Source of the DNA: Henriciella marina DSM 19595
GTDB lineage: Bacteria > Pseudomonadota > Alphaproteobacteria > Caulobacterales > Hyphomonadaceae
NCBI RefSeq assembly: GCF_000376805.1
Contig: NZ_AQXT01000002.1
Coordinates: forward strand, 868,001-932,000
Direction of reading: 5' to 3'
Length of the DNA stretch: 64,000 bases
Positions within the stretch are counted from its first letter, which is position 1. The number at the start of each line of letters is the position of its first letter. The notes beneath the pieces are model-generated. The model searched no databases. It was not told where the DNA came from and was given only the letters and a program-made list of their open reading frames with translations. Positions 35,341-45,732 of the stretch are shown piece after piece. The position numbers and the translations under genes are program-made.

Positions 35341-35901
35341 CTAGAATTTAACTTCCGGAACGTTTGAAAGCGCCGTGCGGTCGCCGCCCAGGTCGAAGAA
35401 TTCGCGTTCCTCGAAGTTGAACATACCGGCCACGATGGAGTTCGGAAACTGTTCGCGCGACGTGTTATAGTCCTGCACGGCAGCGTTGTAGAAACGGCGA
35501 GCGGCAGCAAGCTTGTCTTCGATGACCGAAAGCTCGTCCTGCAGGTCCTTGAAATTCTCATTCGCCTTCAGATCGGGATAGGCTTCGGACAGGGCGAAGA
35601 GCCGTCCGAGGGCACCGGTAAGCATGCCTTCGGCCTGCGCCATTTCACCCGGCGACTGGGCGGCAACGGCTGAATTTCTTGCCTGCACAACGGCATCGAG
35701 CGTTTCCCGCTCATGGCTGGCATAGCCTTTGACCGTCTCCACCAGATTGGGGATCAGGTTCTGGCGCTGCTTCAGCTGCACATCGATGTCAGCGAAGGCC
35801 TGATTGCAGCGCTGCCGCTTGGCGACGAGCGAGTTGTAGATGCCGATCAGGAAGACGACCAGGATCGCCATCGCGCCTATGAGAATATATAGAAATGTCA
35901 T
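35341..35901 (-). CDS. LemA family protein
   Basis: This 186-residue protein has an N-terminal transmembrane helix (FLYILIGAMAILVVFLIGIYN) and a helical cytosolic/periplasmic domain with the LemA signature RQNLIPNLVETVKGYASHE and a C-terminal FPNSIVAGMFNFEEREFF. The role of LemA proteins is not well defined; some are linked to envelope-protein quality control. It is often next to a membrane metalloprotease or TPM domain gene, which is absent here. Confidence 0.93.
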   Translation of the reverse strand: MTFLYILIGAMAILVVFLIGIYNSLVAKRQRCNQAFADIDVQLKQRQNLIPNLVETVKGYASHERETLDAVVQARNSAVAAQSPGEMAQAEGMLTGALGRLFALSEAYPDLKANENFKDLQDELSVIEDKLAAARRFYNAAVQDYNTSREQFPNSIVAGMFNFEEREFFDLGGDRTALSNVPEVKF

Positions 35902-35966
35902 GGCGGTCCCTCACCTCCAATTAAGTTCCGAACAGATCAGTAGTCCTGCCTGTTCAGCATGACAAG

Positions 35967-38201
35967 CTAACCCGTAAACGTGCCTGACTTCGGAAAGCCG
36001 CGCGGCGCCGCCTTGCCGGCCTGTGCCCGTTTGCCGATCCATTCTTCCCATTCCGGGAAGGTGCGCGAACGGCCGGCTGCATCTTTGACCGCAAACCCCT
36101 CCTCGGCCTTGAACGTCATGGCATCCGCCAGTTTGTCCTTGCCGCGATAGGCCTGCAGCTTCACGCCCTTGCCGCGCGGCATTTCCGGCAGCTCTTCAAT
36201 CGGGAAGATGAGAAGCTTCTTGTTGCTACCGATGACAGCGATCTGGTCGCCATCAACCACATGACTGATCAGGAGGTTGCCGCCGCCCGTGTTCACGACC
36301 GATTTGCCGGCCTTGCGGTTCGACTCCAGCTCGCTCTCAGGCACGATGAAGCCATAGCCGATATCGGACGCCATCAGGCGTTTTCGGTTACCGTCCAGCC
36401 GGAACATGGAGATGATCTCGATATTGTCTTCCAGATCGATGGACAGGCGAATTGGCTCTCCATGGCCGCGTCCACCCGGGAGCTTGTCGCAGGTGAGCGT
36501 GAACGCCCGGCCATCGCTCGCCAGTAGCACGATCTTGTCCGTCGTCTGGACCTCTTCGCTGAGATAGAGGCTGTCGCCTTCCTTGAACTTGGTCGTTTCA
36601 AGGTCGAGGCCATGCCCCTTCATGCCGCGGATCCAGCCCATCGATGAAAGGACGACCGTCACCGGCTCCTTCGGCGTCGAAGCTTCGAGCGCGGCGGAGA
36701 GATCGATCTCCGGCGCATCTTCAAAGGTTGAGCGGCGGCGACCGATTTCTGTTTCGGGCCCGAAGATCTTGCGCGCGTCTTTCAGCTCCTTGCCGACCTT
36801 GGTCCACTGGCGGCGGGGCGAGCCTATCAGCGATTCGATATCGGCTTGCTCTGCCAGGAGTTCATCATGCTCGGTCTTGATCTGCATCTCTTCGAGCTTG
36901 CGGAGGGCCCGCAGGCGAAGGTTCAGAACCGCTTCTGCCTGCGTATCCGTAAGCTTGAAGCGCTGCATCAGCTCCTTCTTGGGCTCATCCTCCTCGCGGA
37001 TGATGCGGATCACCTCATCGATATTGAGGTAGGCAATCAGATAGCCTTCAAGCAGGTGCAGACGCTTCTCGATCTTGTCGAGACGGAACTTTGCCCGGCG
37101 AACCACGACTTCGCGGCGGTGGTCGAGATAGGCAATGATGACCTCGCGAAGGCTCATCACCTTCGGCGCGCCCCGGTCGAGCACGTTCATGTTCATGGAG
37201 AAGCGCGACTCCAGATCGCAGAGCTTGAACAGGCTCTCCATCAGAACGTCCGGGTCGACCGTCTTGGCGCGTGGTTCGAGAACGACGCGGATGTCCTCGG
37301 CGCTTTCGTCGCGAACATCGCTGAGAAGCGGCACCTTCTTGGTGTCGAGCAACTCAGCGAGCTTTTCGATCAGACGTGATTTCTGGACCTGATAGGGTAT
37401 TTCGGTGACGACGATCTGCCAGGTGCCCCGACCAAGATCCTCGACCGACCAGCGCGCGCGCATGCGGAAACCGCCCCGGCCCGTCTCATAGGCTTCGCGA
37501 ATGGCACTGCGCGGTTCGACGATGACGCCGCCCGTCGGAAAGTCCGGCCCCGGCATGACATTCATCAGTTCAGTGAGCGGCGTGTCGCGGTCGTCGATGA
37601 GCAGGAGCGCGGCGTCGATGACTTCGGCGACGTTGTGCGGTGGGATGGACGTCGCCATGCCGACAGCGATGCCTGTTGCGCCATTGGCCAGCAGGTTCGG
37701 ATAGCCGGCCGGGAGCACAACTGGCTCGCGCTCGGTTTCCGAATAGTTGTCCTTGAAGTCGACTGCGTCCTCATTCAGCCCCTCCAGGAGGAGCTTGGCC
37801 GCTTCGGTCATCCGGGCTTCGGTGTAACGGTAGGCGGCCGCATTATCGCCGTCGATGTTGCCGAAATTGCCCTGACCATCGACAAGCGGATAGCGAACAG
37901 AGAAATTCTGGGCGAGCCTGACAAGCGTATCGTAAATCGCGCTGTCGCCGTGCGGGTGGAAGTTACCCATCACGTCACCGACGATTTTCGCACATTTGCG
38001 GTAGCCGGAGTCTGGATCGAGCTTAAGTTCGCGCATGCCGTAAAGGATGCGGCGCTGGACAGGTTTCAGGCCATCGCGCACATCAGGAAGCGCGCGCGAG
38101 GTAATGGTCGACAAAGCATAGGCAAGGTAGCGCTTGGTGAGGGCTTCACTCAGCGGCTCATTGATGATCTTGCCATCTTCGGGGTCCAGAAGGTCGGACA
38201 T
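35967..38201 (-). CDS. parC: DNA topoisomerase IV subunit A
   Basis: ParC with ParE decatenates daughter chromosomes. The 744 residues carry the breakage-reunion domain with the catalytic Tyr126 (AAYRYTEAR) and a QRDR with Ser87 and Asp91 in [10 protein letters not shown], and a C-terminal beta-pinwheel. Length, the [21 protein letters not shown]-terminus and the shorter C-terminal domain favour ParC over GyrA. ATG 38201 is preceded by GAAGGAGC; the frame is open 42 nt further upstream without a comparable site. The partner parE lies 8 kb away on the other strand. Confidence 0.96.
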   Translation of the reverse strand: MSDLLDPEDGKIINEPLSEALTKRYLAYALSTITSRALPDVRDGLKPVQRRILYGMRELKLDPDSGYRKCAKIVGDVMGNFHPHGDSAIYDTLVRLAQNFSVRYPLVDGQGNFGNIDGDNAAAYRYTEARMTEAAKLLLEGLNEDAVDFKDNYSETEREPVVLPAGYPNLLANGATGIAVGMATSIPPHNVAEVIDAALLLIDDRDTPLTELMNVMPGPDFPTGGVIVEPRSAIREAYETGRGGFRMRARWSVEDLGRGTWQIVVTEIPYQVQKSRLIEKLAELLDTKKVPLLSDVRDESAEDIRVVLEPRAKTVDPDVLMESLFKLCDLESRFSMNMNVLDRGAPKVMSLREVIIAYLDHRREVVVRRAKFRLDKIEKRLHLLEGYLIAYLNIDEVIRIIREEDEPKKELMQRFKLTDTQAEAVLNLRLRALRKLEEMQIKTEHDELLAEQADIESLIGSPRRQWTKVGKELKDARKIFGPETEIGRRRSTFEDAPEIDLSAALEASTPKEPVTVVLSSMGWIRGMKGHGLDLETTKFKEGDSLYLSEEVQTTDKIVLLASDGRAFTLTCDKLPGGRGHGEPIRLSIDLEDNIEIISMFRLDGNRKRLMASDIGYGFIVPESELESNRKAGKSVVNTGGGNLLISHVVDGDQIAVIGSNKKLLIFPIEELPEMPRGKGVKLQAYRGKDKLADAMTFKAEEGFAVKDAAGRSRTFPEWEEWIGKRAQAGKAAPRGFPKSGTFTG

Positions 38202-38280
38202 ATTTGCTCCTTCGGGCTCAGCCTGTGGAGGAATCAGGCTCAAGCCACGAGTCTATCAGAATGACGGACGATTATAAGAA

Positions 38281-38979
38281 ATGATCAGCACGCTTGAGCG
38301 GGGTATTAAACAGGTTGGTGTCGTTGCGGCACTGCTTCTGGCTGCGATTGCCTTCAATGCATACGTGCCTGTGCAGCACAACCCGCTTCGCCCGCTAAGT
38401 CTGACGGACCCGATCGGCTTGGCGACCCCGCTGAAACTCTCCCGGCTGAAGAGCGATTTCGATCAGTGCTACAGCCTGCTCGACCGGGCCTCGGTGGAAT
38501 ATACTGCCCTGTCCGATGACAGCGGCACGGAGCGCTGTCCGCTTGAACGCCCGCTCACCCTCGACCAGTCGAACTACCCCTATTCCGTGGCACCGCTGAA
38601 AATGACATGCGCAACGACGGCCTCTCTCTTCGTGTGGGAGCAGGAAGTGGTCGCGCCAGCCGCAGAGGCTATTCTCGGCGAAGAGGTCGACCGCATCCTC
38701 TCCTATGGTTCATTTTCGTGCCGCAATATCGCCGGCTCCAGCAATCTCAGCGAACACGGGAAAGCCAATGCCATCGATATCCAAGGCTTTCGTCTGGCGG
38801 ACGGCCGCGTCATCGATGTACGCCAGCATTGGCGTGAGGACGGAGAATTCGGTGAGTTTCTGGATGAGGTCCATGGCGGCGCCTGCCAGCTTTTCTCGGT
38901 CGTCCTGGGGCCGGACTATAACGCCGCGCACGCCGATCACTTTCACTTCGACATGGGCGGGTCGAGCATCTGTCGCTAG
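38281..38979 (+). CDS. Extensin-like C-terminal domain protein
   Basis: This 232-residue protein has one N-terminal membrane helix (VGVVAALLLAAIAFNAYV) and an extensin-like C-terminal domain. The motifs SEHGKANAIDIQGF and HADHFHFDMG resemble the zinc site of M15-type DD-peptidases, so it may bind or cut peptidoglycan; the activity is inferred. It is divergent from parC and ends convergently with recO, sharing four bases (a CTAG in which each strand reads TAG). Confidence 0.88.
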   Translation: MISTLERGIKQVGVVAALLLAAIAFNAYVPVQHNPLRPLSLTDPIGLATPLKLSRLKSDFDQCYSLLDRASVEYTALSDDSGTERCPLERPLTLDQSNYPYSVAPLKMTCATTASLFVWEQEVVAPAAEAILGEEVDRILSYGSFSCRNIAGSSNLSEHGKANAIDIQGFRLADGRVIDVRQHWREDGEFGEFLDEVHGGACQLFSVVLGPDYNAAHADHFHFDMGGSSICR

Positions 38980-39713
38980 GCGGGGCCGCGCGGGGCAAGC
39001 TTGGCGGCCAGGCGTCGCCGCGCTTCAGGCAGGTCGCGGTTCATGGCGTAAAACAGGCGCCGCTCAATGAAATGTCCCGTCAACTCAAGACCTTGTGAGA
39101 TATCGACTGGGCCGGCCGGCGCTTGCGTATCGGTGAGGAAGTTGGGCAGGACGAATAGCCTGTCGACATAGTCTTCGGCTTCAGAGCCCTTCACCGCGCG
39201 GCCTGTCCTTGGAGATACATGGGTGAGGCCATCATTGGCCCCGCTTACCGCGCAGGCATCGAGGTCGAGGCCGAAGCCGAGCGCCGCCAGCAATCCCAGC
39301 TCCCACCGCACATAGAGCGCGGGCCAGACATCGGGCTGATCCAGCTGGTCGAGCAGAAGTTCACTCGCATCAAAGAGCGCCGAGCCTGCATGATCGCCCT
39401 CATTGAGCGCGCCGCGAAGCAATGCGCAGACAGAGGCAACAGCATTGAGGGCGAGCGGCAGATCTATGAGGCGCGAGGCGCGCTGGCGCGTACTTTCAGC
39501 GACATCGAACCGGCCAAGTTGTTCTTCGAGACGGCCAGACCAGGAAAGATCGACCGTATTGCCGGGCTCATACTGGGCCCGCTTCTTTCTGGACGCGCCG
39601 CCATACACAAGGCCAGAGCGGCGTCCACGTTCGCGCGTCAGGACATCAAGGATCAAGCCGCTTTCGCCGAATTTACGGCCGCCGAGGACAAGGCCCTCAT
39701 CGCGCCATTGCAT
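38976..39713 (-). CDS. recO: DNA repair protein RecO
   Basis: RecO loads RecA onto SSB-coated single-stranded DNA with RecR. The 245 residues include the OB-fold N-terminus (GLVLGGRKFGESGLILDVLTRERG) and the helical C-terminal domain; the zinc-finger cysteines of some RecO proteins are absent. Its start shares one base with the era stop (TGATG), so it is translationally coupled. It is the last gene of the rpoZ-recO run. Confidence 0.93.
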   Translation of the reverse strand: MQWRDEGLVLGGRKFGESGLILDVLTRERGRRSGLVYGGASRKKRAQYEPGNTVDLSWSGRLEEQLGRFDVAESTRQRASRLIDLPLALNAVASVCALLRGALNEGDHAGSALFDASELLLDQLDQPDVWPALYVRWELGLLAALGFGLDLDACAVSGANDGLTHVSPRTGRAVKGSEAEDYVDRLFVLPNFLTDTQAPAGPVDISQGLELTGHFIERRLFYAMNRDLPEARRRLAAKLAPRGPA

Positions 39714-40660
39714 CAGCTATCGAACTCCAGTCCGAGATGCGCGTAGCTTTCGCGCCGTTCCTGCCACTTCTCGTCGACCTTCACGAAAAGGAAGAGATGC
39801 ACGCGTGTGCCCAGCAGCGCACCCAGCTCTTCGCGTGCGGCCCTGCTGACCCATTTGATGGTCTGGCCATTCTTGCCGAGCACCATGGATTTGTGATTGT
39901 CGCGGCCAACGATCACTTTCTGCTCGATCCGGATGTCGCCGTTCTGGAAATCTTCCCAGGTCTCGGTCTCCACGGTGAGCTGATAGGGCAGCTCTTCGTG
40001 CAGGCGCAGCATCAGCTTCTCGCGCGTGATCTCGGCGGCAAGCAGGCGCATCGGAATATCGGCAGACTGTTCTGGCGGGAACATGGCCGGGCCTTCCGGC
40101 ATCTTCGAGGCGAGATGCGCCATCAGCGTGTCGAGACCATCGCCGTTTTCTGCGGAGATCATGAAGACGTCGTTATAGGCGCCCTCTTCGTTGAATGTAG
40201 AGATCAGCGGAAGGACCTCATCGTGAGGGAAGAGATCGATCTTGTTGAGCGCGAGGATGACCTTGCGCTCATTGCGCTTCAGCGTGCGGATGACATCGCG
40301 GTCGTCTTCGACAGATTTGATCTGAGCTGGCGCCGCCTTGCCTTTTCGTTCTGCGATCCATGCAGCCGCATCAATCAGGTGCACGACGGCATCGGCATCC
40401 TCGGCGCCTGTCCAGGCAGACTTTACCATGGCGCGGTCAAGCCGTTTCTTTGCTCCGAAGATACCGGGCGTATCGACGATCACGATCTGGGCGTCATCCT
40501 GATGGGCTACGCCGCGCACCGGAAACCGGGTCGTCTGAACCTTGTGGGTCACGATCGCGACCTTGGTGCCGACCATGGCATTGGTCAACGTGGACTTGCC
40601 CGCATTCGGTGCGCCAATGATGGCAACAAAGCCAGCGCGCTTGATATCCTCAGCCTGCAT
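39713..40660 (-). CDS. era: GTPase Era
   Basis: Era is a GTPase that binds 16S rRNA and supports 30S maturation. The 315 residues show the G1 motif GAPNAGKST, G3 DTPGIFG, G4 NKID, and a C-terminal KH domain (VKVDEKWQERRESYAHLGL). The start overlaps the rnc stop by 11 nt and the end overlaps recO, giving a tight rnc-era-recO unit that is classical in bacteria. Confidence 0.97.
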   Translation of the reverse strand: MQAEDIKRAGFVAIIGAPNAGKSTLTNAMVGTKVAIVTHKVQTTRFPVRGVAHQDDAQIVIVDTPGIFGAKKRLDRAMVKSAWTGAEDADAVVHLIDAAAWIAERKGKAAPAQIKSVEDDRDVIRTLKRNERKVILALNKIDLFPHDEVLPLISTFNEEGAYNDVFMISAENGDGLDTLMAHLASKMPEGPAMFPPEQSADIPMRLLAAEITREKLMLRLHEELPYQLTVETETWEDFQNGDIRIEQKVIVGRDNHKSMVLGKNGQTIKWVSRAAREELGALLGTRVHLFLFVKVDEKWQERRESYAHLGLEFDS

Positions 40661-41420
40661 TGCGGATAAGATCCTTCAATAAACGGTCGGCCGCAGCCAT
40701 TTCAGCTTCCTGCCTCGATCGGCCCTTGTCGGTGGCCTGCCCATGACCTTCGACCTTCGCCTGGACCAGAAACACCGGCTCGTGGTCCGGGCCAGATCGC
40801 TCTATGATATCATAAGTCGCATAAGGTGCGCGGTTTGCGCCACACCAGTCACTCAGTCTTGTTTTCGGGTTCTGCTGCGAGAGCTCACGGTCCACAAGCT
40901 CCATCATCCAGTGACGGCTGATAAAGGTTCGCGCCGCTTCCAGTCCGCCGTCGCGGTAGATGGCCGCGACGATCGCCTCAATCGCGTCGGCAACACTCTT
41001 GTCGTAACTGCCACGCTTATTGTTCTCCATCGACGCATCGAGAAAGATGAAGGGACGGAGGCCAATCGCTTCACCGACTTCGGCGCAGGCTTCACCGCTG
41101 ACGAGCTGGTGGAAAAGACGGGTGAGATAGCCCTCGCGCTCGGACGGGAATTTTGCGATCAGCATCTCGGCCATGATCAGGCCAAGAACGCGGTCACCAA
41201 GGAATTCCAGGCGCTGGTTCGAGAACTGCGCATCGCCGTCGTAATTGTCGATGAGGCTTGGATGCGTCAGCGCGCGGTGCAGCCATTCAACCGTCTTGAA
41301 CGTATAGCCGAGCCGGCCTTCGAGCGCTGTTCGATCTTCCGGCGATAGCTCTGGACGCTTGCGTTTCAGCGTCTTGCCGGATGCGCGGAGGCGCGTACGT
41401 TTCGGGCGGGCCGGTTTCAT
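40650..41420 (-). CDS. rnc: Ribonuclease III
   Basis: RNase III cuts double-stranded RNA, including rRNA precursors. The 256 residues contain the signature [19 protein letters not shown] with the catalytic acidic residues, a second acidic site ([15 protein letters not shown]), and a C-terminal dsRNA-binding domain ([16 protein letters not shown]). A basic N-terminal extension of about 25 residues is present. Its start overlaps the acpS stop (ATGA). Confidence 0.97.
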   Translation of the reverse strand: MKPARPKRTRLRASGKTLKRKRPELSPEDRTALEGRLGYTFKTVEWLHRALTHPSLIDNYDGDAQFSNQRLEFLGDRVLGLIMAEMLIAKFPSEREGYLTRLFHQLVSGEACAEVGEAIGLRPFIFLDASMENNKRGSYDKSVADAIEAIVAAIYRDGGLEAARTFISRHWMMELVDRELSQQNPKTRLSDWCGANRAPYATYDIIERSGPDHEPVFLVQAKVEGHGQATDKGRSRQEAEMAAADRLLKDLIRNAG

Positions 41421-41830
41421 GAGCGCGCTTGTACAGGCAGCGCCTCAATAATGACAACAGCCGACGCCCATGGATGATCATCTGTAATGGTCAGATGAAT
41501 GAGCGCCTCGTGTCCGTCCGGCATCATTTCAGCAAGCCGCACGGCGGCCCCGCCCGTAAGGGCCATGGTCGGCTTGCCCGTCCTCAGGTTCACCACGCCC
41601 ATATGTTTCCAGTGGACGCCGCGACGGGGCACGCCGGTGCCAAGTGCCTTCGCGCAGGCTTCCTTTGCGGCGAAACGCTTTGCATAGGTTTCGGCCGAGC
41701 GGCGTCGGCGCTCAGCGAGGGCGATCTCGGTCTCGGTAAAGCAGCGTTGCTTGAACCGGTCCCCGAACCGGGCGATCGACTTCTCGATCCGCTCGATATT
41801 GCAGAGATCATTGCCCATTCCGATGATCAT
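41417..41830 (-). CDS. acpS: Holo-[acyl-carrier-protein] synthase
   Basis: AcpS transfers phosphopantetheine from CoA to acyl carrier protein. The 137 residues have the N-terminal [18 protein letters not shown] with the catalytic Asp, and [14 protein letters not shown] with the Mg-binding Glu. It overlaps rnc by 4 nt (ATGA) and starts 14 nt after pyrE. The pdxJ and lepB genes that usually flank acpS in alphaproteobacteria are missing here. Confidence 0.96.
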   Translation of the reverse strand: MIIGMGNDLCNIERIEKSIARFGDRFKQRCFTETEIALAERRRRSAETYAKRFAAKEACAKALGTGVPRRGVHWKHMGVVNLRTGKPTMALTGGAAVRLAEMMPDGHEALIHLTITDDHPWASAVVIIEALPVQARS

Positions 41831-41844
41831 GACCGAGCGCTCCT

Positions 41845-42426
41845 TCAGACGAGGCCGCGGCTGCCGGGCTTCACGGCAGGGATAGCCTTGAGGTCGTCAG
41901 GCAGGTCTTCCGGATCGTAGTCTGGAAAATCAACACGGGCGAGTGAGACAAGCTCGCAGCCGACATCGGCGCGGCCATTGGAGCGGTCGATGACGCAGGA
42001 GCCGCCGACAATCTCTCCCGGAAGTTTGCCGAGCGCGACAACGGTCTCACGGAAAGAGAGGCCCGTTGTGACAATATCTTCGGCAATCAGGATACGCTCG
42101 CCCTCAGCAATGGAAAAACCCCGCCGGAACTGCAGCTCCCCATCGACGCGCTCTGCAAAGATGGAGCGGCAGCCAAGTTGGCGGGCAAGCTCGTACCCGG
42201 GAATGATCCCGCCAACGGCAGGTCCGGCCACTACGTCTATCCTGCCGAACTTTTCGGTGACCTTGTCTGCCAGCGCGTTGCACAGTCGCTCGGCGAGCTC
42301 TGGCTGTGAGAAGACAAGCGCCTTCTGGAGAAAAACGGGACTGCGGCGCCCCGATGAGAGAATGAAATGACCTTCGAGCAATGCGCCAGCTTCGCGGAAA
42401 CAGTCGAGCACATCATCATTGGTCAA
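41845..42426 (-). CDS. pyrE: Orotate phosphoribosyltransferase
   Basis: PyrE joins orotate to PRPP to form OMP in pyrimidine synthesis. The 193 residues contain the PRPP-binding motif [13 protein letters not shown], the hood [16 protein letters not shown] and the N-terminal [19 protein letters not shown]. The start overlaps the rsh stop by 4 nt (ATGA-type), so it is coupled to rsh. Confidence 0.95.
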   Translation of the reverse strand: MTNDDVLDCFREAGALLEGHFILSSGRRSPVFLQKALVFSQPELAERLCNALADKVTEKFGRIDVVAGPAVGGIIPGYELARQLGCRSIFAERVDGELQFRRGFSIAEGERILIAEDIVTTGLSFRETVVALGKLPGEIVGGSCVIDRSNGRADVGCELVSLARVDFPDYDPEDLPDDLKAIPAVKPGSRGLV

Positions 42427-44666
42427 TTGGTCGTCTCCTCAATCCGCTCGACGCTCTCCACGACGGCGAGCGCGCGCAATGCGGCCCTTATGTGCTCGAG
42501 ATGACGCAAGTCCTCAACCTCGATATCGAAGATCAGCTGAAGAAAATCAGCGGCCCGTTCACCTGTCTCGACGCGTGTGATATTGCCCCCTGCCTGCGCG
42601 ACCGCCGAACACTGCAGCGCCATGACGCCCGGCTTGTTCACCGCAAGCACACCGATCCGGCCCACAGCCACCACGCCCTGCTTGGCAACTTCATTCCAGC
42701 GAAGGTCGACCCAGAGATCGGGCCGGTCTTCATAGGCGGCGACCTGACGGCAGAAGATCGTGTGGATGACGAGACCTTTTTCGGGCTCTCTCAGACCAAT
42801 GATGCGGTCACCCGGAATGGGGTGGCAGCATTCACCAAGATGAAGGGTCACGCCTGGTGTCAGGTCCTCGCCCGCAATCATCTGGCTGGCATGCATGTCA
42901 TCTATGAGCGTGCGATCTGTCAGCACCGCCTGCGACGGCTCGTGGCCTGGAAAAGCGGTTCGGATGAACTCGGCCGTCTCATAACGTCCACGGCCGATCG
43001 CCTCTGCGAGGTCTTCTGCGGTCTCATACGATGCGCGGCGCGCAATGCGGGGCATGTCGATCTCGATCGGGTCGATCCCTGCCCGCCTCAAATCACGGTC
43101 CATCAGCGCGCGGCCAAGCTTAACAAACTCGATCTGTTCTCGTCCGCGGATGAGGCGGCGGATCGCAGACCGTGCCCTACCCGTCACCGTCAGTGCTTCC
43201 CAGCCGACGACGGGGCGCGATTCAGGTCGCCTCAGGATTTCCACGACATCACCATTCTTGAGTGGTGTACGAAGCGTACGATCAACACCATTGACCTTCA
43301 CACCGTCACATGTGTCACCCACAGCCGTGTGAACGGCATAAGCGAAATCGAGCGGCATTGCCCCGCTCGGCAAAATGATGAGACGTCCTTTCGGCGTGAA
43401 CACGAAAACATGCTCGCGGTACATTTCGAGCTTGGCGTGCTCGAGGAATTCATCGGGCTCTGCGCCGTCGGCGAGCAATTCACCGAAGGCGCGAAGGTTC
43501 ATGCTCGGGTCTAGACCTGCAGCCTTCGAGGACTCAAGGTCGAACCCGTATTCGCTGTTCTTGTAAGTCCAGTGTGCCGCAACCCCGTGCTCGGCGGTGC
43601 GGTCCATTTCTTCGGTGCGGATCTGCAACTCGACGAGGCGGTTACCCGATGCGCGAACCGTTGTGTGGAGCGACGCATAGCCGTTTGGCTTGGGCACGGA
43701 AATAAAGTCCCTGAACCTGTCGGGAAGGCAGGCCCAGACCGTATGGAACGCCCCGAGCAAGCGGTAACACTCGCTGACGTCGCTCACGATCACGCGGAAG
43801 CCAAAGATATCGGCGACGCCCCTGAAGGAAATCGATTTGCGCTCGAGCTTACGCCAGATTGAGTAAGGCTGCTTGCGGCGCCCTTTTATGCGAGCGGTAA
43901 TGCCATGTTCGGCAACGATCTGCTTGATTGCAAAACGGATGCGCTCAAGATCATCAGCATTTACGGACATAAGCTCTTCGAGCTTGTCGACGATGCTATC
44001 GCGCGCGGCCGGATTGATATGATGGAAGCCAAGATCTTCGAGTTCGGAAGCCACGTGGTAAAGCCCCACACGACGCGCGAGCGGCGCATAGATCTCTAGC
44101 GTTTCCCCAGCGATCCTGCGGCGGGACTCTTCCTTCGGCACAAAGTGCAAGGTGCGCATATTGTGCAGCCGGTCGGCGAGTTTTACGAGCAGGACCCGGA
44201 TATCTTGAACGGTCGCCAGTATGAACTTCTGGAAGTTCTCGGCCTGTTTGGATTTCTCCGACTTGTAATCAAGCTTGCCGAGCTTCGTGACGCCATCGAC
44301 CAGCTCGGCGACGTCATCGCCAAACCTCGCTTCGATCTCATCCAGGGAAACTTCGCAATCCTCGACCGTGTCGTGCAGCAGACCCGCCATGATCGTGCAC
44401 TGGTCGAGCTGCAGATAAGCCAGAAGCATCGCAACCTGAACCGGGTGCGAATAGTAGGGGTCGCCGGATTTTCGAAGTTGTTCGCCGTGCTTTTCCTTAG
44501 CAAAATCATAGGCTTGCCCAAGCCTTGCAGAATCCACTTCAGGATAATAGGCGCGAACCGCCTCAATCAGGTCTTCGCGTGCTGGAATGGAGACGCGGGC
44601 TCCCGCCTCGCGCCGCTCCATATTCGCGGGCGACCGGTCAGTTTGAGGTACGGTCGCACTCTCCAT
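42423..44666 (-). CDS. rsh: Bifunctional (p)ppGpp synthetase/hydrolase, RelA/SpoT (Rsh)
   Basis: This is the single long RSH of alphaproteobacteria, making and degrading (p)ppGpp. The 747 residues have an HD hydrolase domain ([14 protein letters not shown]...[10 protein letters not shown]), a synthetase domain ([29 protein letters not shown]), a TGS domain ([23 protein letters not shown]) and a C-terminal ACT domain. The complete HD motif supports hydrolase activity. It starts 7 nt after the rpoZ stop. Gene naming varies (relA, spoT, rsh). Confidence 0.95.
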   Translation of the reverse strand: MESATVPQTDRSPANMERREAGARVSIPAREDLIEAVRAYYPEVDSARLGQAYDFAKEKHGEQLRKSGDPYYSHPVQVAMLLAYLQLDQCTIMAGLLHDTVEDCEVSLDEIEARFGDDVAELVDGVTKLGKLDYKSEKSKQAENFQKFILATVQDIRVLLVKLADRLHNMRTLHFVPKEESRRRIAGETLEIYAPLARRVGLYHVASELEDLGFHHINPAARDSIVDKLEELMSVNADDLERIRFAIKQIVAEHGITARIKGRRKQPYSIWRKLERKSISFRGVADIFGFRVIVSDVSECYRLLGAFHTVWACLPDRFRDFISVPKPNGYASLHTTVRASGNRLVELQIRTEEMDRTAEHGVAAHWTYKNSEYGFDLESSKAAGLDPSMNLRAFGELLADGAEPDEFLEHAKLEMYREHVFVFTPKGRLIILPSGAMPLDFAYAVHTAVGDTCDGVKVNGVDRTLRTPLKNGDVVEILRRPESRPVVGWEALTVTGRARSAIRRLIRGREQIEFVKLGRALMDRDLRRAGIDPIEIDMPRIARRASYETAEDLAEAIGRGRYETAEFIRTAFPGHEPSQAVLTDRTLIDDMHASQMIAGEDLTPGVTLHLGECCHPIPGDRIIGLREPEKGLVIHTIFCRQVAAYEDRPDLWVDLRWNEVAKQGVVAVGRIGVLAVNKPGVMALQCSAVAQAGGNITRVETGERAADFLQLIFDIEVEDLRHLEHIRAALRALAVVESVERIEETTN

Positions 44667-44673
44667 CGGCAGA

Positions 44674-45024
44674 CTAGAACCGGTCGTCGCGGCCCGACTC
44701 CAGTTCGGCCTGGTAGGCGCGCATCACGTCTTCTTCGGTCGCAGCAGGTGCCGTTTCCAGAGCGGCGCGATCGGCTTCGCGCTCTTCTTCTTCGCCCGGA
44801 CGAACTTCCTGGAGGCCAGCAATCAGACCTTCGCGAACCACATCGAGACTGACGGAGCGATCAGCAATCTCGCGCAGGGAGATCACAGGATCCTTGTCAT
44901 TGTCGCGGTCAACCGTGATAGGTGAGCCTTCGCGGATCATGCGCGCGCGCTGCGCCGCCAGAAGGATCAGGTCAAAACGGTTCGGGACCTGCTCAATGCA
45001 GTCTTCGACTGTTACTCGTGCCAT
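44674..45024 (-). CDS. rpoZ: DNA-directed RNA polymerase subunit omega
   Basis: Omega helps RNA polymerase assembly. The 116 residues match the family: [28 protein letters not shown] and the [21 protein letters not shown] core. A GGAGA precedes the ATG at 45024, and a good promoter lies just upstream (45050-45078). It heads a seven-gene minus-strand run: rpoZ-rsh-pyrE-acpS-rnc-era-recO. Confidence 0.96.
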   Translation of the reverse strand: MARVTVEDCIEQVPNRFDLILLAAQRARMIREGSPITVDRDNDKDPVISLREIADRSVSLDVVREGLIAGLQEVRPGEEEEREADRAALETAPAATEEDVMRAYQAELESGRDDRF

Positions 45025-45049
45025 ATGGGAAATCTCCTGATAGCCGGTC

Positions 45050-45078
45050 TTTATATGCGCTGCAGCAGGTCGTTACAA
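45050..45078 (-). promoter_or_regulatory. Candidate sigma-70 promoter for the rpoZ-rsh operon
   Basis: Reading the minus strand, TTGTAA (45073-45078), a 17-bp spacer and TATAAA (45050-45055) lie 26 bp before the rpoZ ATG. The -10 matches 5 of 6 and the -35 matches 4 of 6, with ideal spacing. Confidence 0.55.
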
Positions 45079-45153
45079 CCCGTCCCTTGCGCAGAGTGCA
45101 GTGGCCAGCTAGCCTGTCGGCATTTAATTAAGATCCTGAATACTGGCAGATAA

Positions 45154-45732
45154 ATGGCCTTTTATAAAGACGAACGGCTGATGCTGTTCATTGACGGAGC
45201 AAGCCTCTATTCCACAACGCGCGCTCTTGATGTCGAAATCGACTTCCGAAAACTGTTGATCGAGTTCCGCAATCGCGGGCGTCTCCTGCGGGCGAACTAT
45301 TACACGACGATCCTTGAGGGCGACGAATACAGCCCTGTTCGCCCGCTCGTCGACTGGCTGAGCTACAATGGCTACAATGTCATCCACAAGCCTGCGCGCG
45401 AATTCACCGACCGTGAAGGCCGGCGCCGCGCACGCGGGAACATGAACGTTGAAATTGCAGTCGACATGATGGAGGCCGCCGGCACCGTCGAACACGTCGT
45501 TTTCTTTGCAGGCGATGCCGACTTCCGGCGCCTGGTTGAGACCGTGAAAGCCAAAGGCTGCCGGGTCACGCTTGTGTCCTCAGTAAAGTCCCAGCCCCAG
45601 ACGGTCGGCGACGAGCTGCGCCGCGAGGCCGACGTCTTTATCGACCTGGAAGAACTGTCGGACCTGATCGCGCGTCCGCGCAGTGGCAATTCCGAGAAGA
45701 CCAGCGCCTATGCGACGCATGACGATGACTGA
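45154..45732 (+). CDS. NYN domain protein (LabA/DUF88)
   Basis: This 192-residue protein has the PIN-like NYN ribonuclease fold: LFIDGASLY with the first acidic residue, and VVFFAGDADFRRLVETVKAKG with another acidic residue of the metal site. The family (LabA/DUF88) includes putative RNases; activity here is inferred. The gene is divergent from rpoZ and overlaps the downstream UDG start by 14 nt, so the two may be translated together. Confidence 0.88.
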   Translation: MAFYKDERLMLFIDGASLYSTTRALDVEIDFRKLLIEFRNRGRLLRANYYTTILEGDEYSPVRPLVDWLSYNGYNVIHKPAREFTDREGRRRARGNMNVEIAVDMMEAAGTVEHVVFFAGDADFRRLVETVKAKGCRVTLVSSVKSQPQTVGDELRREADVFIDLEELSDLIARPRSGNSEKTSAYATHDDD

